From positions 310,001 through 374,000 of the forward strand of contig CAVZSO010000002.1 in NCBI GenBank assembly GCA_963777975.1: a stretch of DNA of 64,000 bases. The letters are read 5' to 3'. Source of the DNA: CSP1-4 sp963777975. GTDB lineage: Bacteria; Chloroflexota; Limnocylindria; Limnocylindrales; CSP1-4. Of the stretch, positions 8,720 through 19,300 are shown in pieces. The notes beneath the pieces were generated by a model that ran no database searches, was not told where the DNA came from, and was given only the letters and a program-made list of their open reading frames with translations. Position 1 is the stretch's first letter. Each line of letters opens with the position of its first letter. The position numbers were made by a program, and so were the translations under genes.

Positions 8720-9937
8720 TTACGAGCTCGTGCCGAGGATCGGCCAGCGCCCATCGACGCGCGCGGTGAGGCCGCCGACCGGGTCGCCCGGCCAACGCAC
8801 TCGGCGTTCGCCCAGCCCGGTCCAGTCTTCGAGATGCCAGCAGACGATCGGTGCGATGGCCGCCAGATAGGCGAAGGTCGACCACCAACCGGCATAGAGC
8901 GTCACCAGGTAGACCGCCAGGCCGGCCACGACCACGCCGCGGCCTGACCGGACGAAGGCGGCCGTCACCACGACCACGATGGCCGCCAGCACGAGCCGGG
9001 CGCGATCGATCGCTTCTGCCGCGACGGGGATGCCCAGGCCGCGCAACGCGTAGCCGAGCGAGTAATAGGCCTGCGGGTGGACGCGTTGCGAGAGCGAGAA
9101 GCTCTCCAGGAAGGCGCCGGGCCCCCAAGCGACGAAGGCGGGCAGCCAGATGGCGACCGAGGCCAGGCCAAAGCCTGCCAGTGCCGGCAGCCGCCCGAAC
9201 CAGAGCAGGGCCGGCAGCCAGGCAAGGGCGTAGATCTTGAACGCGGCGGCACCGGCCAGTGCAGCGCCACCCCAGGCGCGCGACCGTTGCATGACGAGGA
9301 TGGCGCCGAGCAGAAGCAAGCCCGCCGACGAGTCGTTCGAGCCGTCCGTGGCGAGGACGGTGAGCATCGGCGCGAAGGCGAAGATGGCCAAGCCGACCGG
9401 GCGACCGCGGATGCCCAGCAGGACCAGGACGATCGTCGACGACAGCATCTCCATGACCTCCGGCAGCGCCTTCGCCGGCAGATACCAAAGGAGCGCCAGC
9501 GGCCCGTACGGGAAGGGCGCCCCGGGCGGGATCGTCTGGGCATAGCCCACGCCCCAGGGGCTGCCGCCGGCGAGGACGCGCTCGATGGCGGCGACGGTCA
9601 CGATGAGGGCGTCAGATGAGCTGGCTCCGATCAGCACCAGGCGGACCGTGACACCGGCCACGACCATGATCACGAGCGCCGCCGGACCGATCCGGTAGCG
9701 CAGCGAGGCGAGCAGCGTGACGAAGAGGACGACGCCCCAGAAGACGACGCCCGTGCGCGGCGTGGCCGCCGGCAGGAGCAGGAAGAGGCCGACGACGAGG
9801 CCGAGCCAGAGCATGCCGCCGTGCTCGGCGGTCTCCCGCTGGCGCGCCCAGGCGCCGATGGTGGCCCCGGATCCGGCGGGCGCATGATCCGTGCCGGCTC
9901 CGGCGACGTCCTCCCGTGGCTCACCCGCGACGCTCAT
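8720..9937 (-). CDS. Polytopic membrane glycosyltransferase-like protein (GT87/DUF2029 type)
   Basis: The 405-residue product has about ten membrane helices. Its pattern resembles GT-C glycosyltransferases that use polyprenyl-phosphate sugars: an early acidic loop near SSSDALIV, a GSPWGVGYAQTIPPGAPFPY loop typical of GT87-like proteins, FKIYALAWLPALLW, and an outward loop SQRVHPQAYYSLGY. The sugar and acceptor are unknown. It starts at the ATG at 9937, overlapping the stop of threonine dehydratase (ATGA), although the two have no obvious functional link. Assignment to GT87 is by overall pattern, not by a verified catalytic motif. Confidence 0.6.
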   Translation of the reverse strand: MSVAGEPREDVAGAGTDHAPAGSGATIGAWARQRETAEHGGMLWLGLVVGLFLLLPAATPRTGVVFWGVVLFVTLLASLRYRIGPAALVIMVVAGVTVRLVLIGASSSDALIVTVAAIERVLAGGSPWGVGYAQTIPPGAPFPYGPLALLWYLPAKALPEVMEMLSSTIVLVLLGIRGRPVGLAIFAFAPMLTVLATDGSNDSSAGLLLLGAILVMQRSRAWGGAALAGAAAFKIYALAWLPALLWFGRLPALAGFGLASVAIWLPAFVAWGPGAFLESFSLSQRVHPQAYYSLGYALRGLGIPVAAEAIDRARLVLAAIVVVVTAAFVRSGRGVVVAGLAVYLVTLYAGWWSTFAYLAAIAPIVCWHLEDWTGLGERRVRWPGDPVGGLTARVDGRWPILGTSS

Positions 9938-10948
9938 CCGCCGGCCGCCTCGCCCCGGGCGATGAGCGCCGCATAGCGCTCCGGGTCCACGTTGCCGCCG
10001 CTCAGGACGACCACGATCGGCCGTGGCGCGTCGACCGGCAACGCGAAGAGCAGGGCGGCCAGCGCCGTGGCACCCGACGGCTCGAGGACGAGGCCGGCTT
10101 CGCGCTGGGCTCGGACCATGGCCCGACAGATCTCGTCCTCTTCGACGGTCAGGATGCCTTCGAGGGCGGTGACGAGGTGGAGGAATGGGAGCGCACCGAG
10201 CGCGGTCGTGCGTTGGCCATCGGCGATCGTCCGGTCGGTCGCGTCGGGTGCCCAGCGGACGATGTGCCCGGCCGCCAGCGAATCCCGTCCGTCCGCGGCA
10301 AGGGCTGGCTCGACACCGTAGACGCGTGCATCAGGCCGGAGCGCCCTGACGGCGGTCACGACACCGCTGGCCAGCCCGCCGCCGCCGACCGGCACCAGGA
10401 CGGTGAAGGGCCCTTGAACACCGAGCTCGGCCAATTGGCGCACGATCTCGAGCCCGATGGTGCCCTGGCCGGCGATGATCCGTGGCGTCGTCGTACGGAG
10501 GGATCAGCGTCAGCCCGCGTTCGGCGGCCAGCTCGGTCGCCCTGGCCGCCCGTTCGTCCGAGCTCGGGCCGACGAGGACGACCTCGGCGCCGTCGGCGCG
10601 GGTGCGCTCGACCTTGGTCGCTGACGCGTTCGATGGCATCACGATCAGGGCACGTACGTCGAGCAGGCGTGCGGCCCGGGCCACGCCCTGGGCATGGTTG
10701 CCGCTCGAGTGCGCAACCACGCCCGCCGCGCGTTCCGCCGGTCCCAGCTGGGCGATGGCGTTGTAGGCACCGCGCAGCTTGAAGGCGCCGATGGGCTGGA
10801 GCGACTCGGGCTTGAGGTAGGACCACGCCGATCCGTCCGGTTCGACCGGCCCGAACGCGAGGAGGGGCGTGACCGCCGTCACCCCACGCAGTCGTTCGGC
10901 GGCGGCCTCGATCTCGGGCAGACCGACGAGCGTCAGCGCGTCAGACAT
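9934..10948 (-). CDS. Threonine/serine dehydratase, PLP-dependent (one frameshift)
   Basis: A fold-type II PLP enzyme that deaminates threonine or serine to the 2-oxo acid. The PLP lysine lies in PIGAFKLRGAYNAI, followed by SSGNHAQGVA, and the phosphate-binding glycine loop is VPVGGGGLASG. The reading breaks near 10483: LIPPYDDAT is in one frame and IIAGQGTIGLEI resumes after one extra base, exactly where the family reads PYDDPxIIAGQGT. Corrected length is about 337 residues, without a C-terminal ACT domain, so it resembles catabolic TdcB or serine racemase-type enzymes rather than feedback-controlled IlvA. The break is probably a sequencing error. Confidence 0.88.
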
Positions 10949-11024
10949 CGGAGCCAGTCATCGACCCGCGTCGGCACGGTCGGCCATCTAAGCCCGTCGG
11001 TTCACGGCACACGACGACGAGCGG

Positions 11025-11792
11025 TCAGAAGTAATTGACGGTGATGCCACCGTCGACGACCATCGAGGCCCCGTTGGTCCAGCGCGATTCGTCCGAGGCA
11101 AGGTACATGGCCATGTACACGATCTCCTCGGGCTTGCCGAAGCGGCCGGTGGGATTGCGCGCCAGCCGGATGCGCTTGGCCTCTTCGTCCTTGACCAGCC
11201 AGTCCATGAGCAGCGGCGTCTCGACGGGACCAGGACAGATCGCATTGCTGCGCACGCCCCGCGGACCGAACTGGACCGCCAGCGATTTGGTCAGCGCGAG
11301 CACGGCGCCCTTGGAGGCGGTGTAGGCGTCCTGCGGGTTGGAGCAGCCCAGGATGGCCACGAAGCTGGAGATGTTGATGACCGATCCGGAGCCCTGTTCG
11401 AGCATCACCGGGATGGCGTACTTGCAGCCCAGGAAGGTGCCCCGCACGTTGACTGCCATGACCTGGTCCCAGGCCTCGACCGATGTGTCGATGACCGAGT
11501 GATCCGCCTCGGGCATCACGCCGGCGTTGTTGTAGAGCACGTCGACGCGGCCGTAGGTGGCGACGGCATGCGCGATCATGCCCTTGGCGTCGGCCTCCTT
11601 CGACACGTCGGTCTTGACGAATGTCGCCGATCCGCCGGCCTCCTCGACCAGCCGCACGGTCTCCTGGCCGGCCGCCTCCGAGAACTCGGCGACGACGACC
11701 TTGGCGCCCTCGGTCGCGAACATCTGGGCGGCCGTGCGGCCCATGCCGCCGCCGGCACCGGTGATGACGGCGACCTTGTCCTGGAGTCTCAT
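11025..11792 (-). CDS. Short-chain dehydrogenase/reductase
   Basis: A classical SDR using NAD(P)H. The Rossmann motif GAGGGMGR lies near residue 12, NNAG near residue 88, and the catalytic Ser-Tyr-Lys set is in INISSFVA and YTASKGA. The C-terminal WTNGASMVVDGGITVNYF closes the fold. Substrate unknown. I choose the ATG at 11792 (MRLQDK), with GGTGAGGT about eight bases upstream, over the GTG at 11801. It stands alone between the dehydratase and the signalling operon. Confidence 0.92.
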   Translation of the reverse strand: MRLQDKVAVITGAGGGMGRTAAQMFATEGAKVVVAEFSEAAGQETVRLVEEAGGSATFVKTDVSKEADAKGMIAHAVATYGRVDVLYNNAGVMPEADHSVIDTSVEAWDQVMAVNVRGTFLGCKYAIPVMLEQGSGSVINISSFVAILGCSNPQDAYTASKGAVLALTKSLAVQFGPRGVRSNAICPGPVETPLLMDWLVKDEEAKRIRLARNPTGRFGKPEEIVYMAMYLASDESRWTNGASMVVDGGITVNYF

Positions 11793-11912
11793 CTGGGGCA
11801 CCTCACCTGAGCCGCGTCAGAGCGGCCGCTGACTGGCTGGATGGGTCTGTGCGGAGCGTACTGCGCGGGACCCGCCCGCGTGCACGCCCGGTGGCCGGGC
11901 GATCGGGTCGGG

Positions 11913-12995
11913 TCAGTGACCGTTTGCCAGGCCCACGATGTTGTAGGCGGTGACGGGTCGGCTGAAGCCCTTCAAGGCCAAGTCGCCGACCGGCTCGCCG
12001 ACGACGATGTCCTCGACCGCCGAGTAGCCGCGCTGGTTGACGAGGATCTGGCCGGGGCGTGCCTCGCTGCACAGTCGCGAGGCCATGATCACGACCGTGC
12101 CGATGGCCGCATAGTCGTAGCGACCCTCGAAGCCGATGCGCCCCATCGTCGCGTGCCCGACCGCCATGCCGACCCCGAAGCCGAGCTCGTAGCCGCGCTT
12201 GCGCCAGGCCTCGTGCATCGTGTCGAAGCGATCGCGCATGGCGCACGCCATGCGCACCGCGCGAGCTTCGTGATCGGTCTGTTGCACCGGGTCGTTGAAG
12301 AAGACCAGGATGCCATCACCGGCGAAGTGCTCGAGGGTGCCGCCGGCTTCCATCACCATGCGGCCCATCTCGCCGTGATAGTCACGGAGCATGTCCAGCA
12401 GCTCCTCCGGCTCGGCGGTCTCGGCGAAGGACGTGAAACCACGCAGGTCGCTGAAGACCGCGGTGATGACCCGGCGATGGCCGTCGAGGAGCGCCTCGCC
12501 ATCGGCACTCGAGACCAGCTCGGCGACCTGCGGCGAGAGGAAGCGGGCCAGCTCGCTCCGCTGGCGGTCGATGGTGCGCAGGTACTCCCGCTCCAGGTCG
12601 CCGAGGCGCTTGGCAGCCAGCGAGGTCGACAGCCTGGCCTGGAGGACGGCCGCGTTGAATGGCTTGGGCAGGTAGTCGGCAGCGCCCATCTCGATACAGC
12701 GGACGACGCTGTCGAGGTCCTCGACCGACGAGATGACGATGACGGGCAGATGCGCCGTCGCTTCGGAGGCCTTGATCCGCCCGAGGGTCTCGTAGCCATC
12801 CATCTCCGGCATCTCGAGGTCGAGCAGCACGACGTCGATGCCCGACGCGCCGTCGGCTTCGAGGAGCTCCATCGCGACGCGGCCGTTCTCGGCCTCGACG
12901 ACCTCGTGGCCCTGGTTCTCCAGGGCGCGTGCGAGGATGGTTCGATTGAGGCGCGTGTCGTCGACGACGAGGATGCGGCCGTGCTCGTCGGTCAC
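11913..12995 (-). CDS. Response regulator: receiver domain plus class III nucleotide cyclase
   Basis: Output protein of the phosphorelay. Residues 5-125 form a receiver domain (ILVVDDTRLNR, phospho-acceptor Asp in DVVLLDLEMPEMDGYE, VISS, Lys in LPKPF). A coiled linker leads to a class III cyclase from about residue 185: FSDLRGFTSFAE and GDGILVFFNDP supply the two metal aspartates. In the motif usually read YTAIGDTVNLASR, this protein has YAAIGTVVIMASR, so the transition-state Asn becomes Ile while the Arg remains, and the substrate-selecting position is Ala. Activity or substrate may therefore be non-standard. The GTG start overlaps the stop of the Hpt gene (GTGA), indicating coupled translation. 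Confidence 0.88.
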   Translation of the reverse strand: MTDEHGRILVVDDTRLNRTILARALENQGHEVVEAENGRVAMELLEADGASGIDVVLLDLEMPEMDGYETLGRIKASEATAHLPVIVISSVEDLDSVVRCIEMGAADYLPKPFNAAVLQARLSTSLAAKRLGDLEREYLRTIDRQRSELARFLSPQVAELVSSADGEALLDGHRRVITAVFSDLRGFTSFAETAEPEELLDMLRDYHGEMGRMVMEAGGTLEHFAGDGILVFFNDPVQQTDHEARAVRMACAMRDRFDTMHEAWRKRGYELGFGVGMAVGHATMGRIGFEGRYDYAAIGTVVIMASRLCSEARPGQILVNQRGYSAVEDIVVGEPVGDLALKGFSRPVTAYNIVGLANGH

Positions 12996-13357
12996 GTTGC
13001 CTCGCCTGTCGTCACGGCGGCTCGCAGCGCGGCTTCAACGTCGACATAGCTGGCGGCGGCCATATCGACTCGCGCTTCGAGCCCGGCCAGTTCGCCCGCC
13101 CCCGCCGCGGCCTCGATCTCCCGGCACTGTGCCGCGAGTCCGTTGGCGCCGAAGCTGGCGCTCGTCGATTTCAGCGTGTGCGCTGCCCGGCGGGCGGTCA
13201 CGGCGTCGCCAGCGGCGATCGCCCCTCGCAGCTCTGCGAACAGCGTGGGGCTGTCACCCAGGTAGGTGTCGACGAGCTCGGCCAGGAACTCGCGGTCGCC
13301 GCCGACGGTCTCGAGCAGCTCGGCGAAGGCGGCGTCGTCGATCGGTGCCTCAGGCAT
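12992..13357 (-). CDS. Histidine-containing phosphotransfer (Hpt) protein
   Basis: A free-standing Hpt domain of 121 residues that would carry phosphoryl groups from the hybrid kinase receivers to the receiver-cyclase. The phospho-accepting His lies in ARRAAHTLKSTSASFGA near residue 60, preceded by the FAELLETVGGDREFLAELV helix typical of the four-helix bundle. The ATG at 13357 has ACGGGAGGTCCCG before it and overlaps the end of the kinase gene by eight bases. The longer opening to 13486 is in kinase sequence and is not used. Confidence 0.9.
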   Translation of the reverse strand: MPEAPIDDAAFAELLETVGGDREFLAELVDTYLGDSPTLFAELRGAIAAGDAVTARRAAHTLKSTSASFGANGLAAQCREIEAAAGAGELAGLEARVDMAAASYVDVEAALRAAVTTGEAT

Positions 13358-16300
13358 CGGGACCTCCCGTCTGTGGTGGCGTGGCGGGAACGCTCGATGA
13401 GACGGCGAGGCTGGTATCGGGCTCGCGGGCGGGCGCGACGGCCAGCGCGGCCGCCAGGGCCGCCGGCCGGATGGGCTTGGAGACATAGTCGTTCATGCCG
13501 GCCGCGAGGCAGAGCTCGCGGTCACCGGCCAACGCGTTGGCCGTCATGGCCACGATCCAAGGGCCGTCGGTAGCCCCGGTCGAGTCAGGCGCACGCGCAG
13601 CCCGGATCCGACGCGTGGCCTCGAGGCCGTCGAGCTCAGGCATCTGGACGTCCATGAGGATGACGTCGTACGGCGTCCGTTCCAGCGCGGCGATGGCCTC
13701 GATGCCGTTGCCGGCGACGTCGGTGGCGTAGCCCATCTGCGCCAGGAGGCGGATGGCCAGCTTCTGATTGACCGGGTTGTCTTCGGCCAGCAGGATGCGC
13801 AGCGGATGACGCAGGCCGAGCTCCGCGTCGATCGATGGCCGCTCGGCCGCACGCAGGGGCACCGCGGCCTGCTGCCCGACGAGAACGGTCACGAGCGCGT
13901 CGTGGAGCGCGGACGGCTTGACCGGCTTGGTCAGGAAGGCGGTGATCTCCGGCGCCTCACGATCTCGGTTGCCGACCGACGAGAGGACGACGATAGGCAT
14001 CGTCGCGCTGCCCTTGGTGGCGTGGAGCCGCTCGGCCAGCGCGTAGCCGTCCATCTCCGGCATGGCGATGTCGATGAGCGCCACGTCGAAGTGCTCGCCG
14101 GCCTCGATCCAGCCGAGCGCCTCGCTTGGCCGGCCCGTCTCGCGCGCGCTCATGCCCCAGCGGGCGATCTGGGCGACCACGATCTGACGATTGGTGGCGT
14201 TGTCGTCGACGACGACGGCTCGCCGGCCGACCAGCTCCGGCAGCGGCCCACTGCGTGCCTGCGGCAGGTCGGCGTCGGAGGCCTCAGGCACCTGGATGCT
14301 GAGCCGGAAGGTGCTGCCCTCGCCTTCGACGCCCGAGCTCTCCGCCACGATGGTGCCGTCCATCAGTTCAGCCAGGCGGCGACTGATGGCCAGGCCGAGG
14401 CCCGTCCCGCCGTAGCGCCTCGAGACCGACAGGTCGCCCTGGCTGAAGGACTGGAAGAGACGGTTCATGCGCTCGGGCGGGATGCCGATGCCGGTGTCCG
14501 TGACCTCGGCCACGATCTCCCATCGTGGGGATCCGGAACCCCTGCCGCGCGCGCTTAGCTTGTGGCCGGTGACCCGCAGCACGACCTCGCCACGCTCGGT
14601 GAACTTGACGGCGTTGGAGAGCATGTTGAGGACGATCTGGCGGAGCCGTCCGGCGTCGCCGGCGACCGCGCGGGGCAGGTCCTCGTCGAAGGCGTAGGCC
14701 AGCTCGATGCCCTTGGCCGCCGCCGAGGGGGCCAGGACGTCGAGCGCGCCCTCGATGCACTGGCCGAGCGCGAAGGGCTGTGTCTCGAGCTCGATCTTGC
14801 CGGCCTCGATCTTCGAGAAGTCGAGGATGTCGTTGATGATCGTCAGCAGCGCCTCGGCGGAGGTGTCGATGGTCTCGGCGAAATCCCGTTGCTCAGTGTC
14901 GAGCGACGTGTCGAGGAGCAGCCCGCTCATGCCGATGATGGCGTTCATCGGCGTCCGGATCTCGTGGCTCATGGCGGCCAGGAACGTGCTCTTGGCCTGG
15001 TTGGCCTGCTCGGCTGCCTCCTGGGCCGAGCGGCCATCCTCGAACAACCGGGCGTTCTGGATGGCGATGGCGGCCTGCTGGGCAAGGCCGACGAGGAAGG
15101 ACAGATCGGCTCCCGTGAAGCGTTCCCCGGGCTCGGAGCGCCAGACGGCCATCATGCCGATGACCTTGCCGCGCGAGCTCAGCGGAGCCGCCATCAGCCG
15201 GTACTCGATGTCGTCGTCCTCGACGCCTGCGATGGTCACGCTACGGCTGTCGTTCGCCACGTCGTTGATGGCCTCGGCGTCGCCTCGCTGGGCCAGGTCG
15301 CCGATGATGCCCTCGCCGAGCATGATCGTGTCGGACATGACCGCCGGCGCGAACGATCCCTTGGCCACGAAGGGCCGGAAGACCTGGCCGTCGTCGTCGG
15401 CCAGGAAGATGGCGCTGGTGTCCGCGGTCAGCAGCGTGAGTGCCCTGTCCGCCATCCGTTCGAGGACCGAGCCGAGGTCGAGCATGGCGGAGATCTCGGC
15501 GGCGACCTCCGCCAACGCGGTCATCTCGCCGGCCTGGCGCTGGGCATCGCGGTAGAGGCGCGCGTTCTGGATGGCGACCCCGACGTTCGGCGGCCAGCGT
15601 CGCCAGCAGGCGCTCGTCGGCCTCGCCGAAGCGTCCGCTTTCGGTCGTGTGCTGGACGCTGACCACGCCGATCGCGTCGTCGCCGGCGATGATCGGCACG
15701 CCGAGGTAGGAGCTGGCCTGCGTGCCTCTCCGGGCCCGGCCCACCCACTCGGCCTCCTTGTTGATGAGGATCGGCTGGCGAGTCTCGAGGATCTGCGACG
15801 TGAGGCCCTCGCCATACCGCATGGCGGGCTCAGCTCGGCGCTCGCCGAGTTCGCTGTAGTAGGCGAACTCGATGAGGTCGGTCTCCCGATCGTGGAGTGC
15901 GACGTACACCAGGTTCGCGTCGAAGGTCACCTGCATCTGGTCGCCCAGCCGCTCGATGAGCGTGTCCATGTCGAGCTGCGCAGAGAGCGCCTGACCGACG
16001 TCGTTGATGATGGCGAGCTCCGCCGCGCGCTGATGCGTCTCGAGGAAGAGGCGGGCGTTGTCGAGCGCGACGCCGGTGCTGGACGCGATCGTCGTGAGGA
16101 GTCGCACGTCCGCCTCGGTGAACGCGCTCTGGCGTGCGCTGGAGATGGAGATGACGCCGAGGACGCGTTCGCCGACCAGGATCGGCACGCCGAGATACGA
16201 CTCATCGCCCACGACGATGGCGCCGATGCCTTCCATGGCGAGTTGCTCGTCCTGAGTCCCGAGGACGAGTGGCAGCTTCGTGCGGATGACGTGCGAGGTG

Positions 16301-19300
16301 AGGCCGGTCCCGAAGGCGATGGGTTCGAAGGTCGCCCGTTCGCCGGCCTCGACGTCGTAGGGGAAGCTGATCAGGCTCGCGGCCTCGTCGTACAGGGCGA
16401 TGTACATGTACGGGGCGGCGAAGATCGCTCGCAGGCGCTCGCCGACCAGCTCGATGATGGCCTCCATCTCGGTCTGCTGCGCGAGAGCGGCGCCGACCTC
16501 GTTGACCACGCTCAGCTCGTTGTTCCGCTGGCGGGTCTCATCGATGAGCCGGGCGTTCTCGAGGGCCACGGTCAGGCTGGCGACGAGGGTTGTCAGCAGC
16601 TCCAGGTCCGACTTGCTGAAGGCGCTCTCGTGGTCGAGGTTCTGGAGCGAGATGACGCCGGCAGACGCGTCCGAGATGTTGAACGGCACGTAGAGCGCCG
16701 ACCGCGGCGGCTCGCCGCTGACCACCAGCGGGTTGCCGAACTCGGCAGCCCGTGCCGCGAAGTCGTCGACCAGCATCGGGCGTCCGGTCTCGATGACGAA
16801 GCGACGGAAGCCGACCAGCTCCATCGGCTCATCCGGAAAGCGGACGCCGCGTTCGATGGTGTACGGGAAATGGAGGAAGCCGGTCCGTTCGTCGTAGATG
16901 CCGATGTCCACGACCTGGGCGTCGAAGATCTCCTGGATCTTGTCGCCCACGAGGTCGTACATGCCCTGCATCTCGAGCTGCTCGGCGAGACCCTGCTGGA
17001 CGCTGTTGATGATGGCCAGCTCGGCTGCTCGCTGCCGGGTCTCGTCGATCAACCGCGCATTTTCGAGCGCCACGCTGAGGCTGGCCGCGATGGTGCTCAG
17101 CAGGTCCATGTCCGACTGGCTGAAGGCGTCCTCGCGATCGAGGTTCTGGAGCGAGATGACGCCGTTGGTGGCACCGCTAACGAAGAGGGGCGCGTAGAGG
17201 ACCGACTTGGCCGGCTCGCCAGAACCGATCGCGTCGGGCTGCCCGAGCTCCGCCGCGCGCGCCATGGCGTCGCGGTTGACCATGATCGGCTGGCCGCTGT
17301 CCATGACGTGGCGCCTGAAGCCGATGAGCTTCATGGGCTCATCCGGGAAGCGCACGCCGCGCTCGATGGTGTACGGGAAGCGCAGCAGGCCGGCGTCCTT
17401 GTCGTAGATGCCGATGTCGACGACCTGGGCATCGAAGATCTCGCGGATCTTGTCGCCCACCAGGTCGTACATCGCCTGCATGTCGAGCTCGGAGGCGAGG
17501 CCCTGCTGGACACCGTTGATGATGGCCAGCTCGGCGGCCCGCTGGTCCGTCTCGGTCAGCAGGCGCTTCGTCTCGTCGAACAGGCGGGCGTTCTCGAGCG
17601 CGACGCCCATGCTCGTCGAGAAGGTCATCAGGAGACGAGCATCCGCCTCGGAGTATGCGTTCTGCTGGAGGCTCTCGAGGGCCATCACACCGAGCACGCG
17701 ATCGCCGGCCAGGATGGGTACCCCGAGCCAGGATTCGGTCGGATAGTCGCCGGCCGTGACGGCTCCCTTCGCATCGCTCTCCGCCGCCGTGCCGATGACC
17801 AGCGGCTGGCGCGACTCGATGACGATCGATGTGAGGCCCTCACCGAGCTGCATCGGTTCGCTGTGGTAGCGGGTGCCCTCCTCGACTTCGTAGGGAAAGC
17901 TGATCATCCCGTTCGGTTGGTCGTAGAGGGCGATGAAGATGGAGTTGGCCTCGAACAGGCTGCGGACGCGCTCGCCGACGACCTCGGTGATGGCCTCGAA
18001 GTCGAGCTGCGCGGCCAGGGCGGCGCCGATCTCGTTGATCAGGCCCAGTTCGGCCGCGCGCTGGTCGGTTTCGGCCAGCAGCCGCTTGGTCTCATCGAAG
18101 AGGCGGGCGTTCTCGAGAGCCACCCCCATGCTCGTGGCGAGCGTGGAGACGAGGCGCTCGTCCGCCTCCTGGAAGGCGTTCGGCTTGGGGTCGGACATGG
18201 CGATGATGCCGATGACGTCGCGACCCGACCTGATCGGGACGCCCAGCCACGACTCGGTCACGGCGGCGCCATCGGGGAAGATCGCGCCGGCCGCCAGCTC
18301 CTCGGCCAGCGTGCCAAGCCTCAGCGGTCGCTCCGAACCGATGACCGTCGACGTCATGCCCTCGCCGATCGGGTTGGGCTCGACATCGAGGCGTTTGCCG
18401 TTGTCGAACCAGTACGGATAGGAGATCAGGTTCGCTGTTCTGTCGACGAGTGCGATGTACAGGTCACGCGCCTGTCTCGCGAAGATCGCCCGCAGCCGCT
18501 CGCCGACGAGCTCGACGATGGCCGCGAAGTCGAGCTGGGCGGCCAGCGCGGAGCCGATCTCGTTGATGAGCGCGAGCTCCGCGGCGCGCTGGTCGGTCTC
18601 GGCCAGCAGGCGCTTCGTCTCGTCGAAGAGGCGGGCGTTGGCCAGCGCGACGCCCATGCTCGAGGCGACGGTCGAGACGAGGCGCTCGTCGGCCTCGCTG
18701 AAGGCGTGCTGCCGATTGTTGCCGAGGACGATGACAGCGGTCATGTCGGAACCGACCGCGACGGGCGCTCCGAGCCAGGACTCGGTCGTTGCGACCGTGG
18801 CCTGCCGGCACGATGCCGCCGTTGGCGATCTGTTCGTCGAGCGTGCCGAACCTGAGCGGCCGGTTGGTGCGGATGACGATGGATGTGAGGCCCTGGCCCA
18901 GCTCGATCGGCTCGCTCTGGATCCGCTTGCCGTCGTCGATGTCGTACGGGAACGCGATCTGGTTCGAAGTCGTGGTCATAGACGGCCACGAACATGTCGC
19001 GGGAGTGTGCCTCGAAGATGGCCCGCAGCCGGTCGCCGACCAGGTCGACGATGGCATCGAAGTCGAGCTGTTGCGCAAGCGCAGAGCCGATCTCGTTGAT
19101 GAGCGCCAGCTCCGCCGCGCGCTGGTCCGTTTCTGCCAGCAGGCGCTTGGTCTCGTCGAAGAGGCGGGCGTTCTCGAGCGCTACGCCCATGCTCGACGCA
19201 AGCGTCGCCAGCAGTCGCTCGTCGGCCTCGCTGAAGGCGTGAGGAGTCAGGCTCTCGAGGCCGATGACGCCCATCACGCGAGCTCCGGCCGGGATGGGGA

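Noticed and set aside
15571..18855. Plus-strand open frame of 1,094 codons antisense to the GAF kinase
   Set aside because: It mirrors the tandem GAF repeats on the other strand, has the Asp/Arg/Gly-rich composition of a shadow frame and matches no domain.
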